Below are positions 53,255 to 62,411 of a stretch of DNA of 64,000 bases, piece by piece; within the stretch, counting starts at the first letter, position 1; each line of letters begins with the position of its first letter. The notes under the pieces were generated by a model. It was not told the origin of the DNA. It saw nothing but the letters and a program-made list of their open reading frames with translations, and searched no databases. The DNA comes from Desulfobulbaceae bacterium DB1. GTDB lineage: Bacteria > Desulfobacterota > Desulfobulbia > Desulfobulbales > SURF-16. Made by a program: the position numbers and the translations under genes. The stretch is taken from positions 1 through 64,000 of the forward strand of contig MQUF01000011.1 of the NCBI GenBank assembly GCA_001914235.1. The letters run 5' to 3'.

Positions 53255-53545
53255 TTATATATTCCCTTGATTGACATAATGATATATGCCGTAAAAAACT
53301 TCACCGATCAGTCCGAAAGTGAGGTAAATTCGCATGATACGGTTTGCAGGCAATTTTGACCCGGCCATTTTTTTGAGAATGGAAACGGCGAGAATGGTTA
53401 AACCTATAAGAAACGGTACGGACTCCAACCAGTGACGCAGCGTGGCGGTCACTGTATCGACGGGACGGCCGGGGAAATACCTCACCGTGACAAACAGGTA
53501 AACCGCCATAAGCAAACCCAACGAAATCTTTTCTTTTGTACTCAT
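53255..53545 (-). CDS. Small three-helix membrane protein, unknown
   Basis: A 96-residue protein with three hydrophobic segments: LGLLMAVYLFVTVRYF, PFLIGLTILAVSILKK and IYLTFGLIGEVFYGIYHYV. I recognise no family. It is transcribed divergently from the next unknown gene, 46 bases away, and may share its promoter region. Confidence 0.65.
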   Translation of the reverse strand: MSTKEKISLGLLMAVYLFVTVRYFPGRPVDTVTATLRHWLESVPFLIGLTILAVSILKKMAGSKLPANRIMRIYLTFGLIGEVFYGIYHYVNQGNI

Positions 53546-53591
53546 TGAACAAAAGCCCTCTGCAATCTTTCAAATTTGACAAAAAACACAT

Positions 53592-54707
53592 ATGACATCT
53601 TTGCGCGCCCTTTTTCTTCCCGAAACAATCCTTGTGCCGAACACGGTTTTCCAGGAACTCTTTTTTTTCGACAAACTCTACCATTACCAGCCATGTGAAG
53701 AAGATGCAACCGCCGCGGCCGAGGTTCAGCACGATCTCTGCGAGGGATACGCGCCGGTACCCTTTCATGACGAGCTGCAACGCTTCACACAACTTATCAG
53801 AGAGCTGAAAGGAAATGAAGGGGAATTTTACAGCGGCCATATCTCCACCCTCTCGTCGCAGTTTCCTGCAAATCGCGACGAGGGCAGCGTCCGCAGCCTC
53901 ATTACCGCCATTTCAGGCCGGGACGAAAAAAAAGAAACAGCGGCTGACAGGAAAAAAAAGGAAGAGTTGTGGCAGGCACGACTGCTGTTGAAACTTTCGG
54001 AGATTTTATACAAGGAGGAACAAGAACTGGCCCAGGCACTCACCGCCGTCTCGTGCCGCGAAAAAGAACTTTTTGAGGCGTTGAAGGGCGAGGACGAGGA
54101 AATCCCCTTTGCGCTGACCCCGCTCCTGCCCCCAGCAACTTCTCCCATCAAACCTGAGCTGATCCTGAAGGCCTGGGCGAAACTTTTTCTTGCCGACAGC
54201 CGCCGCGAAAAACACACGATTCTTGCCTGCAGCCGGGAGGAAACCGCTGAACTTCTTTTTGATGTCAACGAGTCGTTCAACAAGCAGCGACCGGTCAGGC
54301 TTCTGCGCATTCCGCTCCCCCTTCTGGAGGAAATGCCCCTTGATGAGTATCAGGATGTTCGCCGGGCCTTCCGGCGAGAAGCTCAGTCGGTCATCGACGG
54401 GTTGCATGCATTACTTGCCGCAACCGGGGCAAAGGGAATAGAATCCGACACCCTGCAAAATTTTGCCGGGCTTGCCGCTGACTGGACCAGAACTCTCTCC
54501 ACCTTTCGCTTTGGCCAGCCCGCAAGCGACGTGCCGGGAAATCCGGAACCGTGCCGGCCGCAGCCGCACCTGGAAATCTCCCTGTGCAACCAGAGCGCTT
54601 CCGCCCTGATGCAGCAATTTTTGCGCCGGACAGGGGCAGCGGAAGAAGCAAAAAACCATGCGCTTATCGCGGTAAAATCGCTGAGGAAATCTACCTGTAA
54701 GGGTTAA
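53592..54707 (+). CDS. Conserved-looking hypothetical protein
   Basis: A 371-residue soluble protein I do not recognise. The N-terminus (LFLPETILVPNTVFQELFFF) reads like a short surface-binding helix. A charged coiled-coil-prone centre (EEQELAQALTAVSCREKELF, residues about 115-165) is followed by a helical C-terminal half. Normal codon use and length argue for a real gene. TTGACA lies only 11 bases before the ATG, so the mRNA start or true initiation codon is uncertain. Its 3' end overlaps the convergent universal-stress gene by 17 bases. Confidence 0.7.
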   Translation: MTSLRALFLPETILVPNTVFQELFFFDKLYHYQPCEEDATAAAEVQHDLCEGYAPVPFHDELQRFTQLIRELKGNEGEFYSGHISTLSSQFPANRDEGSVRSLITAISGRDEKKETAADRKKKEELWQARLLLKLSEILYKEEQELAQALTAVSCREKELFEALKGEDEEIPFALTPLLPPATSPIKPELILKAWAKLFLADSRREKHTILACSREETAELLFDVNESFNKQRPVRLLRIPLPLLEEMPLDEYQDVRRAFRREAQSVIDGLHALLAATGAKGIESDTLQNFAGLAADWTRTLSTFRFGQPASDVPGNPEPCRPQPHLEISLCNQSASALMQQFLRRTGAAEEAKNHALIAVKSLRKSTCKG

Positions 54708-55134
54708 TGGTCAAGACCGGACAGGGCGACATCTTCACCACCTTTTCCGCGATGCTGCCGAACAAAACTTTTTCCAACCCCTTGTACCCGTGCGTTCCCA
54801 TGACAACCAAATCGACATGGTGCTGCTTGACATATTCAATAATGGTTTCGGAGATATCGCCGGAAAGCACCACCCCTTTACAGATGACGGAGGCATCCAG
54901 GTTTTCCTTTAAAAACGTCGTCATTCTTTCCTTGGCGCCGGCAACAAGATCCTCTTCAAACTGAATAATGGGCATGTGGGGCTCAAAAAATTCGGAATAA
55001 TCCTGAAAGGTCTGGGCTACGAATATCGCCTCCATTTCCGCCCCAAACGTCTTTGCCGCAAATGCCCCGTACTCGATGACGCGGTTGGCGTTTTCCGAAA
55101 AATCAATGGGAACAAGAATTTTCTTTACCTGCAT
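54691..55134 (-). CDS. Universal stress protein UspA-type
   Basis: A 147-residue single-domain Usp. VKKILVPIDFSENANRVIEY is the first strand and helix. The nucleotide-binding motif is complete as VVMGTHGYKGLEKVLFGS, followed by AEKVVKMSPCPVLTI. It should bind ATP, unlike the divergent Usp proteins at 17318 and 18130. GAGGAGGG precedes ATG 55134. Monocistronic. Confidence 0.95.
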   Translation of the reverse strand: MQVKKILVPIDFSENANRVIEYGAFAAKTFGAEMEAIFVAQTFQDYSEFFEPHMPIIQFEEDLVAGAKERMTTFLKENLDASVICKGVVLSGDISETIIEYVKQHHVDLVVMGTHGYKGLEKVLFGSIAEKVVKMSPCPVLTINPYR

Positions 55135-55316
55135 GACACCCTCCTCTTCATTTTTGACGACGATCATGTGATTTCCCCGCAGTCCAACGGGCAGCCGTTT
55201 CGACGTTCTCGCTCATGCCGCTATTTCATTTTATGCTTTATCAACCGCGGAAACAAAACTTTTTTCTTTGTATCTTCAGATATTAGGGGTAAGAAAAATG
55301 CGGGATTACTATAACG

Positions 55317-57287
55317 ATGCATGATCTTCTTACGCAAACCGAAAAAATATTCTCCCCGCAAGGAGTTCTCAGCCGCAGGCTTGCCGGATACGAAGCCCGC
55401 AGCGGACAACTGGATATGGCCCTTGCCGTGGCCCGTTGTCTCGCGGCAACGACCGGTGACCATTCCGGCCCGGACAGCAGTCTGCTCGCCGTTGAAGCGG
55501 AGACGGGAATCGGCAAAACCCTTGCCTACCTTATCCCCGCCGCCCTGAGCGGCCGCCGCGTGATCATCTCCACCGGCACCCTGAATCTCCAGGAGCAGAT
55601 CCTGCACAAGGAAATCCCCTTCATCAAAGATCATGTCGACCCGGACCTTGCGGCCATCTGCGTCAAGGGCCGACAAAACTATCTCTGCCTCTACCGCTGG
55701 CGACAAATGTACCATTCCGACCAGCTTTCCCTGTTCGAAAACGAGCAGATCGACGCCGTGGCCCAGTGGCTTTCCTCAACCACCACCGGCGACAGGGCGG
55801 AACTGGAATGGCTGCCCGACAATTCCGGATTCTGGCGGCAGATAAGCGCCTCTTCCAGCCAATGCCCGGGAACCGCCTGCCCGGACAGCGGCGAATGCTT
55901 TATCAGTCAACTGCGCAAAAAAGCCGCGCGCTGCCGTTTGCTCATCGTCAATCATCACCTCTTTTTTTCCGATCTGGCTTTGCGGCGTTTCGGCTTTGCC
56001 GAGGTACTGCCCCGCTATGAAGCAGTCATATTCGACGAAGCCCATCACATTGAGAATATCGCCACCCGCTATTTCGGCACCAGCGTCAGCCATTTCCAAT
56101 TGCTCGACCTGGCCCACGACATTGAACGCATGTGTCACGAAGACGGTACGCAACGAAAATACGACAAAGTCATTGCCGCGGCCCGCGGAATGGAGATCTC
56201 CGCCAACCGCTTTCTTGCCCTTTTCCCGGACGACAAGGGCCGCTTCCCCCTGCATGAGGCAGTGGCGAAAATAGCGAACTGGGATGATGAATCGTTTCTG
56301 TTAAACGAATCACTTCGCAAACTATTACTGACAATCGATCCGCTGGGCCAACAAAATGAGCTCTGGAACGCCATGCACCGCCGCATCAGCGAACTGCTGG
56401 CCAATCTTAACAGCGTGGTGGAAAAGCACGACAGCTCCCACGTCTATTGGTATGAAAGACGTGAAAAAACGGTCATCTTGTCGGCTTCCCCCATCGAAAT
56501 TGCCGGTGATTTACGGCAAGCACTGTATCATGAGGTAAAAAGCGCGGTCTTCACCTCAGCCACCCTGACCGCCGGTGGTTCTTTCAGCTATTTTTTCGAA
56601 CGACTCGGTCTGCCGGATGCAACCGACAGCCTCAGGCTGGCCTCCCCCTTTGATTATAAAGACCGCACCCGTCTTTTTATCCCGGACCGTTTTCCCGAGC
56701 CCGCATCGCCCCTCTTTCTGCCGGAACTGCAGGAACGTGTGCTTGATCTGCTGCTGGCTTCCCAGGGACGGGCCCTTGTTCTTTTCACCAGCTTCAAAGC
56801 CATGCATGCCCTGCACGGTTTCCTTGCCGATCGCCTGCCCTTCCCCCTTTTCATCCAGGGGAGTGCCCAAAAACAGGCCCTGCTTGACCGTTTCAGCCGG
56901 GAAACCCATTCCGTTCTCCTGGCGGTTGCAAGCTTCTGGGAGGGAGTCGATGTGCCGGGTCCGGCCTTAAGCTGCGTCATAATCGACAAGCTTCCTTTCG
57001 AGGTGCCCAACGACCCGGTGATCATGGCCAGGATCGACAAGATCAAGGAAAACGGCGGCAACCCTTTTATGGATTTCCAGGTGCCCCGCGCCATCCTGAC
57101 GCTGCGCCAGGGAATCGGGCGCCTGATGCGCTCCTCGACCGACTGCGGGCTTCTGGCAATTATGGACATTCGGCTGTTCAGCAAACATTACGGCCGCGCC
57201 TTTCGGCAAAGCCTGCCAAACAGCGAGATCATCCGCAGCATGAACGAAGTTCGTTCTTTTTTTGATGAAATAACGGGAACGGGATAA
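55317..57287 (+). CDS. DinG/YoaA-family Fe-S DNA helicase
   Basis: A 656-residue superfamily-2 helicase. Walker A is AVEAETGIGKTLAYLIPAA; the Fe-S cysteines lie at GRQNYLCLYRW, SQCPGTACPDSGEC and KKAARCRLL; the DEAH box is AVIFDEAHHIENI. The C-terminal motor has VLLAVASFWEGVDVPGPAL and RQGIGRLMRSSTD. It unwinds DNA, probably in repair. No damage-response operator is evident in the leader. Confidence 0.92.
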   Translation: MHDLLTQTEKIFSPQGVLSRRLAGYEARSGQLDMALAVARCLAATTGDHSGPDSSLLAVEAETGIGKTLAYLIPAALSGRRVIISTGTLNLQEQILHKEIPFIKDHVDPDLAAICVKGRQNYLCLYRWRQMYHSDQLSLFENEQIDAVAQWLSSTTTGDRAELEWLPDNSGFWRQISASSSQCPGTACPDSGECFISQLRKKAARCRLLIVNHHLFFSDLALRRFGFAEVLPRYEAVIFDEAHHIENIATRYFGTSVSHFQLLDLAHDIERMCHEDGTQRKYDKVIAAARGMEISANRFLALFPDDKGRFPLHEAVAKIANWDDESFLLNESLRKLLLTIDPLGQQNELWNAMHRRISELLANLNSVVEKHDSSHVYWYERREKTVILSASPIEIAGDLRQALYHEVKSAVFTSATLTAGGSFSYFFERLGLPDATDSLRLASPFDYKDRTRLFIPDRFPEPASPLFLPELQERVLDLLLASQGRALVLFTSFKAMHALHGFLADRLPFPLFIQGSAQKQALLDRFSRETHSVLLAVASFWEGVDVPGPALSCVIIDKLPFEVPNDPVIMARIDKIKENGGNPFMDFQVPRAILTLRQGIGRLMRSSTDCGLLAIMDIRLFSKHYGRAFRQSLPNSEIIRSMNEVRSFFDEITGTG

Positions 57288-57394
57288 CTGATTTTTTTGC
57301 TGTTTTGATTTTCACAGATCAGCAAAATTGGGCAATCAAGGCCGAATCTGTTATATGAACAAGGCAAACCATACAACTATCGGAGAAAAACAAG

Positions 57395-58417
57395 GTGAAC
57401 AAATCGGAATTACTGCTGCGGCTCCAACCGGACATTGAAGCGGTCAATGAAGTCATGCTCCGGGAAATCAGTTCGGTCAACAATCCCATGCTCCGGGAAA
57501 TTCTCGAATATGGGATTTTTAACGGCGGAAAAAGAATCCGGCCCCTTCTGACAATTTTAGCCGCCCGGCTCTGCACCTTTGCCCGCATGCCGGAAGGGCT
57601 TGCCGCAGAAGACGAACTGCAGCCGCCCATCAACCTGTACCGCCTGGCCATGGTTTTTGAATTCCTGCATGGGGCAAGCCTCCTCCATGACGATGTCATC
57701 GACCATGCCGATAAAAGACGCGGCAAACCATCGGCCAATGCCGTCTGGGACAACAGCCACGTAATCCTGGCAGGGGATTTTCTCCACACCAGGGCAATGA
57801 CCCTGGCCGGGACTCTCGGCGGTGAACAGGTGCTTGCCTTGATCGGAGCCGCTACCTCGGCCATGATCGAGGCGGAATTCCTGCAGATGCAGACCGTCGG
57901 GGATCGCAACCCGGCAGAAGAAAATTATTTTGGCGTGCTGCGCGGCAAGACGGGTGCATTGATCAGCGCCGCCTGTCAGGTGGGGGGCTATTTTGCCGAA
58001 GCCAATGCTGAGCGACAAGCCGCCCTGGGCAATTACGGCAACGCCCTGGGCCTTGCCTTTCAAGTGGTGGACGACCTGCTCGATTATCTCGGCGACCCGG
58101 AGAAAACCGGCAAGGCGGTGGGAAATGACTTCATCGAAGGCAAGCTGACCCTGCCCCTGCTGCATGGGCTGCAAAACTGCGATGAATCAGCAGGCGCGGC
58201 CATGCTCGCCCTGCTGCGGGACACCCCTGAACAACGAGCCCTGCATGTTGATGACGCACACCGGTTTATCGAGAAATTCAACGGCTTCGCCTATGCCCGT
58301 GAAGGGGCGGAAGCGCTTGTTGAAGCGGCGGTTGAGTCCCTTGCCGTTTTCCCTGACTGCCGGGCGCGACAAATCCTGGTCGGCCTGGCTCACTATGTCC
58401 TGAACCGGCAGAAATAA
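57395..58417 (+). CDS. Polyprenyl diphosphate synthase
   Basis: A 340-residue trans-prenyltransferase. The first aspartate-rich motif is ASLLHDDVIDHADKRRGKPS, and the second is FQVVDDLLDYLGDPEKTGK. KRIRPLLTIL is the early substrate motif. Length and motifs suit an octaprenyl-type chain for a quinone side chain; chain length is not predictable. A GTG start at 57395 follows GGAG. The next gene starts directly after its stop. Confidence 0.94.
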   Translation: MNKSELLLRLQPDIEAVNEVMLREISSVNNPMLREILEYGIFNGGKRIRPLLTILAARLCTFARMPEGLAAEDELQPPINLYRLAMVFEFLHGASLLHDDVIDHADKRRGKPSANAVWDNSHVILAGDFLHTRAMTLAGTLGGEQVLALIGAATSAMIEAEFLQMQTVGDRNPAEENYFGVLRGKTGALISAACQVGGYFAEANAERQAALGNYGNALGLAFQVVDDLLDYLGDPEKTGKAVGNDFIEGKLTLPLLHGLQNCDESAGAAMLALLRDTPEQRALHVDDAHRFIEKFNGFAYAREGAEALVEAAVESLAVFPDCRARQILVGLAHYVLNRQK

Positions 58418-59326
58418 ATGGCCCGCAAAAAGGCCTCTCGCAAAAAAAAAGGAAAAAATGGCTTTTATTGGACGGGCTTGCTTTTTTTCCTGTCCGCAAG
58501 CCTGATTGCCACCTTTTATTTTGTCTTCCTGCGACCCGGAACATTTGACCGGACCATGCAAAGCAGGGAGGAAGCCGGGGGGGCAAAACCACCTGCCGTC
58601 CACGAGGAACCCCAGGCACCGTCGGTCCTTGCCCCTTTGCCGTATAAAAAAACCGAGCACAAGGCGGGTCCGGCGGACATTGCCCTGATTATCGACGACA
58701 TGGGCTACAAGGACCGCATCGGGCGAGAGCTGATCTCGCTTGATCTCAACCTTTCCTTTGCCTTTCTTCCCTTTGCGCCCCACACCCCGGACCTGGCGCA
58801 CCTGGCCCATGACCGGGGGCGCGACATCCTTCTGCACCTGCCCATGGAAGCCAGAGACAGCAGCCGGCAACCGGGACCGGGCGCCCTGCTCACCTCCATG
58901 AGCGACCGGGAAATGACCGCAAGCCTGGAAAAGGATATCCAGGCGGTTCCCTTTGCCCTTGGCGTCAATAACCATATGGGCTCTCGCTTCACCGCGGACC
59001 CCCGCGCCATGAAGACCTGCCTGCTGCTGCTCAAAAAAAGAAACCTTTTCTTCCTGGACAGTCTTACCGCCGCGGACTCCGTGGCTTACCGCACCGCGGA
59101 AGACGCCGGACTGCCCACCGCCCGCCGTGATGTCTTTCTCGACCACGACCCCAGCCCCGCGGCCATCGCAAGACAACTTGACCTTCTCATCAAGACCGCC
59201 GAAAAAAACGGATCCGCCATCGGCATCGGCCACCCGCACCCGGAGACGCTTTCCGTGTTGCGGCAGCATGCGGAAAGTCTGCGGGATCGGGTCAGACTTG
59301 TCGGCGTCAGCCGGCTTGTCAGATAA
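58418..59326 (+). CDS. Divergent polysaccharide deacetylase (YibQ/DUF610-like)
   Basis: A 302-residue protein with an N-terminal membrane anchor (about 12-32) and a deacetylase-like barrel: DIALIIDDMGYKDRIGRELI, LNLSFAFLPFAPHTPDLA, HDRGRDILLHLPMEA, VNNHMGSRFT and AIGIGHPHPETL are family signatures. Predicted to face the periplasm. The activity on glycans is inferred. It follows the prenyl synthase without a gap and precedes the SAM hydrolase by 13 bases. Confidence 0.92.
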   Translation: MARKKASRKKKGKNGFYWTGLLFFLSASLIATFYFVFLRPGTFDRTMQSREEAGGAKPPAVHEEPQAPSVLAPLPYKKTEHKAGPADIALIIDDMGYKDRIGRELISLDLNLSFAFLPFAPHTPDLAHLAHDRGRDILLHLPMEARDSSRQPGPGALLTSMSDREMTASLEKDIQAVPFALGVNNHMGSRFTADPRAMKTCLLLLKKRNLFFLDSLTAADSVAYRTAEDAGLPTARRDVFLDHDPSPAAIARQLDLLIKTAEKNGSAIGIGHPHPETLSVLRQHAESLRDRVRLVGVSRLVR

Positions 59327-59339
59327 GGGAGAAACCATC

Positions 59340-60131
59340 ATGCACCCGCTTATCACCCTGACCACGGATTTTGGCGGAAGCGATGAATTTGTCGGCGTTA
59401 TGAAGGGAGTCATCTACAGCCTCTGTCCTGCCGCCGTCATCGTTGATCTGTGCCATGGAGTCAGACCGCAGGATATCCGGCAGGCGGCCCTGATCCTTGC
59501 CTCCTCGTACCGTTTTTTCCCGAAAGGATCGATCCACGTCGTCGTTGTCGACCCTGGCGTCGGCACATCGCGCCGGATCGTCCTGTTGCAGGCTGACGAT
59601 CACCTTTTCCTCCTGCCGGACAACGGCGCGGCAACTCTTCTTCCCCCTCTCCGGCGAGCTTACGAGGTGACGCAGGAGCAGCTCTTTCTTTCCCCTGTCA
59701 GCCGGACTTTTCACGGACGCGATATCCTTGCCCCGGTGGCGGCCCATCTTGCCCGCGGACTGTTGCCGGAACAAACCGGTTGCCGCATCGATCCGGAGTC
59801 GCTTGCCCGCTTGCCCTTGCCGCCGTTGCAAAAGGGAAAAAACCGCCTGCGCGGCGCGGTGATTGATATCGACCACTTCGGCAACCTCATGACCAATATT
59901 GACCGGCCAACCGTGGAAAAAACCTTTCTTGCCGCTGATTTGCCGAACATCACCGTCACCATCGGCGGCCGCTTTCTGCCGGGCATATCTTCTTCCTATG
60001 GATCCGTCCCTCCCGGTCAGCCCGTTGCCCTTTTCAACAGCCGCGATTACCTTGAAATCAGCATCAACCACGGCAATTGCGCGCACGAACTGCAGGTAAC
60101 GCTGGACAGCATCGTCTGTTTAAGCATATAA
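59340..60131 (+). CDS. SAM hydroxide adenosyltransferase (DUF62, chlorinase/fluorinase fold)
   Basis: A 263-residue enzyme that hydrolyses S-adenosylmethionine to adenosine and methionine. LITLTTDFGGSDEFVGVMKG is the signature start. IHVVVVDPGVGTSRR, FLLPDNGAATLL and VSRTFHGRDILAPVAAHLA carry the Asp-Arg-His hydroxide-activating residues typical of the hydrolase rather than the halogenase. AAGGGAG precedes ATG 59340; a longer frame from 59127 overlaps the deacetylase gene. Confidence 0.93.
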   Translation: MHPLITLTTDFGGSDEFVGVMKGVIYSLCPAAVIVDLCHGVRPQDIRQAALILASSYRFFPKGSIHVVVVDPGVGTSRRIVLLQADDHLFLLPDNGAATLLPPLRRAYEVTQEQLFLSPVSRTFHGRDILAPVAAHLARGLLPEQTGCRIDPESLARLPLPPLQKGKNRLRGAVIDIDHFGNLMTNIDRPTVEKTFLAADLPNITVTIGGRFLPGISSSYGSVPPGQPVALFNSRDYLEISINHGNCAHELQVTLDSIVCLSI

Positions 60132-60228
60132 TGATTTACTAAAAACCGATGTCGGCAACAAAACCCTTTACAAAACAACCATCGGAAGCTAAAGAATATA
60201 ACTAAACACTTAAACTCTTGGTTCACAA

Positions 60229-60522
60229 ATGCACAACGAACACATAGAATCCATTGCCGGGCTACTGAAGACCATGTCCCATCCCATCAGGCTGAAAATC
60301 CTCTGCCTCCTCCAGGACAGGGAAATGACGGTGGGCGACCTGCGGGAAGAGGTGAAGACGACAAATGCCAATGTTTCCCAGCATCTGTCCATATTGCGCA
60401 ATCAAGGGATCATTTCTTTCCGCAAAGACGCAAACTTCATTTTTAACCGCATCAACGACCCGCGCATCCTGCAACTGATCCAGACCATGCGGTCGCTTTT
60501 CTGTACCGACAAAAAGGTTTGA
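60229..60522 (+). CDS. ArsR-family transcriptional regulator with two cysteines
   Basis: A 97-residue winged-helix repressor. KTMSHPIRLKILCLLQDREM and TNANVSQHLSILRNQGIISF are the family core. Cys26 in the second helix and Cys92 near the C-terminus occupy places like the persulfide-sensing pair of SqrR/BigR regulators. The DUF2892 gene follows after 90 bases, a pairing known in sulfur-responsive operons. A sulfur-sensing role is inferred. Confidence 0.9.
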   Translation: MHNEHIESIAGLLKTMSHPIRLKILCLLQDREMTVGDLREEVKTTNANVSQHLSILRNQGIISFRKDANFIFNRINDPRILQLIQTMRSLFCTDKKV

Positions 60523-60612
60523 GTCGCTTGGCCCGGGCGGCCATTGGAGCAAGGAAACCGGCACAAGGATCCGGAATCAGGTTTTGACGAGATCTGCAAC
60601 AAGGAGAACAAC

Positions 60613-60822
60613 ATGATCATTACAGACTGGGTTCATGTTTTTGCCGGCTTTTTTATCCTGCTCGGCCTCGCATTGGGTGCTGAAGCAAGCCCCGTTTTCA
60701 TGAGCAGTTACTGGCTGTGGCTGACAGCCTTTGTCGGCGCCAATCTCTTCCAGTTCGGCTTCTCCAAATTCTGCCCCCTTGCCTTCATCCTCAAGGCCCT
60801 CGGCGTCCCGGAAAAACGGTAA
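60613..60822 (+). CDS. DUF2892 small inner-membrane protein
   Basis: A 69-residue protein with two TM segments (WVHVFAGFFILLGLALGAEA and YWLWLTAFVGANLFQFGF), then SKFCPLAFILKALG, matching DUF2892, the membrane tail of YgaP-type rhodaneses without the rhodanese domain. AAGGAG precedes ATG 60613. Likely co-transcribed with the ArsR gene. Confidence 0.88.
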   Translation: MIITDWVHVFAGFFILLGLALGAEASPVFMSSYWLWLTAFVGANLFQFGFSKFCPLAFILKALGVPEKR

Positions 60823-60843
60823 GACATCATCAGCTTTCCGCGT

Positions 60844-61587
60844 TTATCCCGGATCGCCCTGCCGATCACCGCGTGATCGCTCTGCGGCCAGGCCGGAAAA
60901 AATTCTTTGCCCGATCCGTTCACCGACAGGCACAAACGCCTCTTGCAGCCGAGTATAATCCGCAAAACGGGGCAGCCTGCCGAAAACCTCAAGCCCGCCA
61001 AGCTCGCCGATGATCCGCAGATTATCGGCAACCAGCGGATCATCCGCCGCCATGCCGCACTCCTCATCGGAAAAGACCACCCCAAGCAAAGGGATATTGC
61101 GGTGCCGCAACGACTCGATGGTGAGCAGGGTATGATTGATGGTGCCCAGGCCGCTGCGGGCGACGATCAGCACAGGCATCTGAAACTGCGGCAGGAAGTC
61201 GCAAAGCAGCAGATCCCGCCGCAGAGGCACCATCACCCCGCCCACCCCCTCAACCAACAGCAGATCGTTTTCCAGAACCGCCCGCCAAAAGGCGGTTTTG
61301 ATCCGCTCCGGATCAACCCGCCGGCCTTCCCGTTCCGCCGCCAAATGAGGAGAAGCCGGCATTCGGAAGCGAAACAGCACCTGGCTGTCGAGCCTCTCCC
61401 CGCAAAAAGGCAGATTATTCTTTTCCAGGCAGTAAACCAGATCCTCCGGCATCTCTCCGCCGGTGCTCACCCATTTCTGATAGGAGACCCTGATCCCTTT
61501 TTTCAGCAGAAAACCAAGCAGCAAGGCGCTGACCACGGTTTTGCCCACCCCGGTGCCGGTTCCTGCTATGAGCAGGGCCTTATCCAT
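60844..61587 (-). CDS. bioD: Dethiobiotin synthetase
   Basis: A 247-residue enzyme of biotin synthesis, closing the ureido ring with ATP and CO2. LLIAGTGTGVGKTVVSALLL is the P-loop, LVEGVGGVMVPLRRDLLLCD the second conserved motif, and IVARSGLGTINHTLLTIESL the third. The start at 61587 has GGGAAAG upstream; ATG 61602 is also possible. It is the last of three minus-strand biotin genes. Confidence 0.95.
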   Translation of the reverse strand: MDKALLIAGTGTGVGKTVVSALLLGFLLKKGIRVSYQKWVSTGGEMPEDLVYCLEKNNLPFCGERLDSQVLFRFRMPASPHLAAEREGRRVDPERIKTAFWRAVLENDLLLVEGVGGVMVPLRRDLLLCDFLPQFQMPVLIVARSGLGTINHTLLTIESLRHRNIPLLGVVFSDEECGMAADDPLVADNLRIIGELGGLEVFGRLPRFADYTRLQEAFVPVGERIGQRIFSGLAAERSRGDRQGDPG

Positions 61588-61613
61588 TGTTTTCTTTCCC
61601 ATTTTTCAGCCCG

Positions 61614-62411
61614 TCACCGCGCTCCCGCCTTTTGCCCGGAGGCCCTCAGAAAAAAGACCTGATAGGAGATTTCATAGCCGCCCTGTCCGCTGAACCAGCT
61701 TTCCAATCGGGCAATTTTCCCGCGGGTAATGGCCGGCAGGTCGGGATGATAGCCTCCGGTGCCGGTTTTGCTGATATGATTGAGCAAACTGCGCAAGGAC
61801 GGGTAACTTCGCCTGTAGATCTTTTCCACAACCACGACATCACTGAAGCTGTTGCGCGCCATTCGGCCGATCTCCTCTTTCCCGGCAAACCGCCCGGCCG
61901 CCACCGTCACCTGTTTGCCGAAAACGGCGGCAAGGCCGGTTGCCAGCTCGCGCAGCGACTCCGGACCGTAGAAAGAGGCGAGAAAAACCCCGTTTCCGTC
62001 AAGGGCGCGGGCGCTGTTGACCAGGGCCAGGCCGATATCATCAAACCACTGCATGGTGGCGTTGCTTGTCACAAGATCAAACCTTTTTTCGTTTTCACGG
62101 AGAAACAATTCGCCGTCCCGGCAGATGAAGGAAACACGGGATCGTTCGGCAAGCATCGCTTCGGCCCGGCTGATCATGCCCCGGGCAAAATCAATGGCCG
62201 TTATCCGGGCCAGGGGGAACCTGTCGGCCAGGCGCGCGGTGAAACCGCCGGTGCCGCAGCCGATTTCCAGAACCTGGCCGGGAATAAAATCCTCCGGCAG
62301 CATAGCGAGAAGTCCGGCGCCGCTTTCTTTCTGCACCAGGGCGTATTCATCGTAGGTGGACGCGGCCTTGGAAAAACGACGGCTGATTGTTTCCTTCCTC
62401 TCTTTATTCAT
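61614..62411 (-). CDS. bioC: Malonyl-ACP O-methyltransferase
   Basis: A 265-residue SAM methyltransferase that starts pimeloyl synthesis. FSKAASTYDEYALVQKESG is the BioC N-terminal signature, and GQVLEIGCGTGGFTARLADR binds SAM. DLVTSNATMQWFDD follows in the catalytic part. The ATG overlaps the stop of the esterase gene (ATGA). With bioD and the BioH-like gene, the pathway start and a late step are covered; bioA, bioB and bioF are not in the window. Confidence 0.94.
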   Translation of the reverse strand: MNKERKETISRRFSKAASTYDEYALVQKESGAGLLAMLPEDFIPGQVLEIGCGTGGFTARLADRFPLARITAIDFARGMISRAEAMLAERSRVSFICRDGELFLRENEKRFDLVTSNATMQWFDDIGLALVNSARALDGNGVFLASFYGPESLRELATGLAAVFGKQVTVAAGRFAGKEEIGRMARNSFSDVVVVEKIYRRSYPSLRSLLNHISKTGTGGYHPDLPAITRGKIARLESWFSGQGGYEISYQVFFLRASGQKAGAR

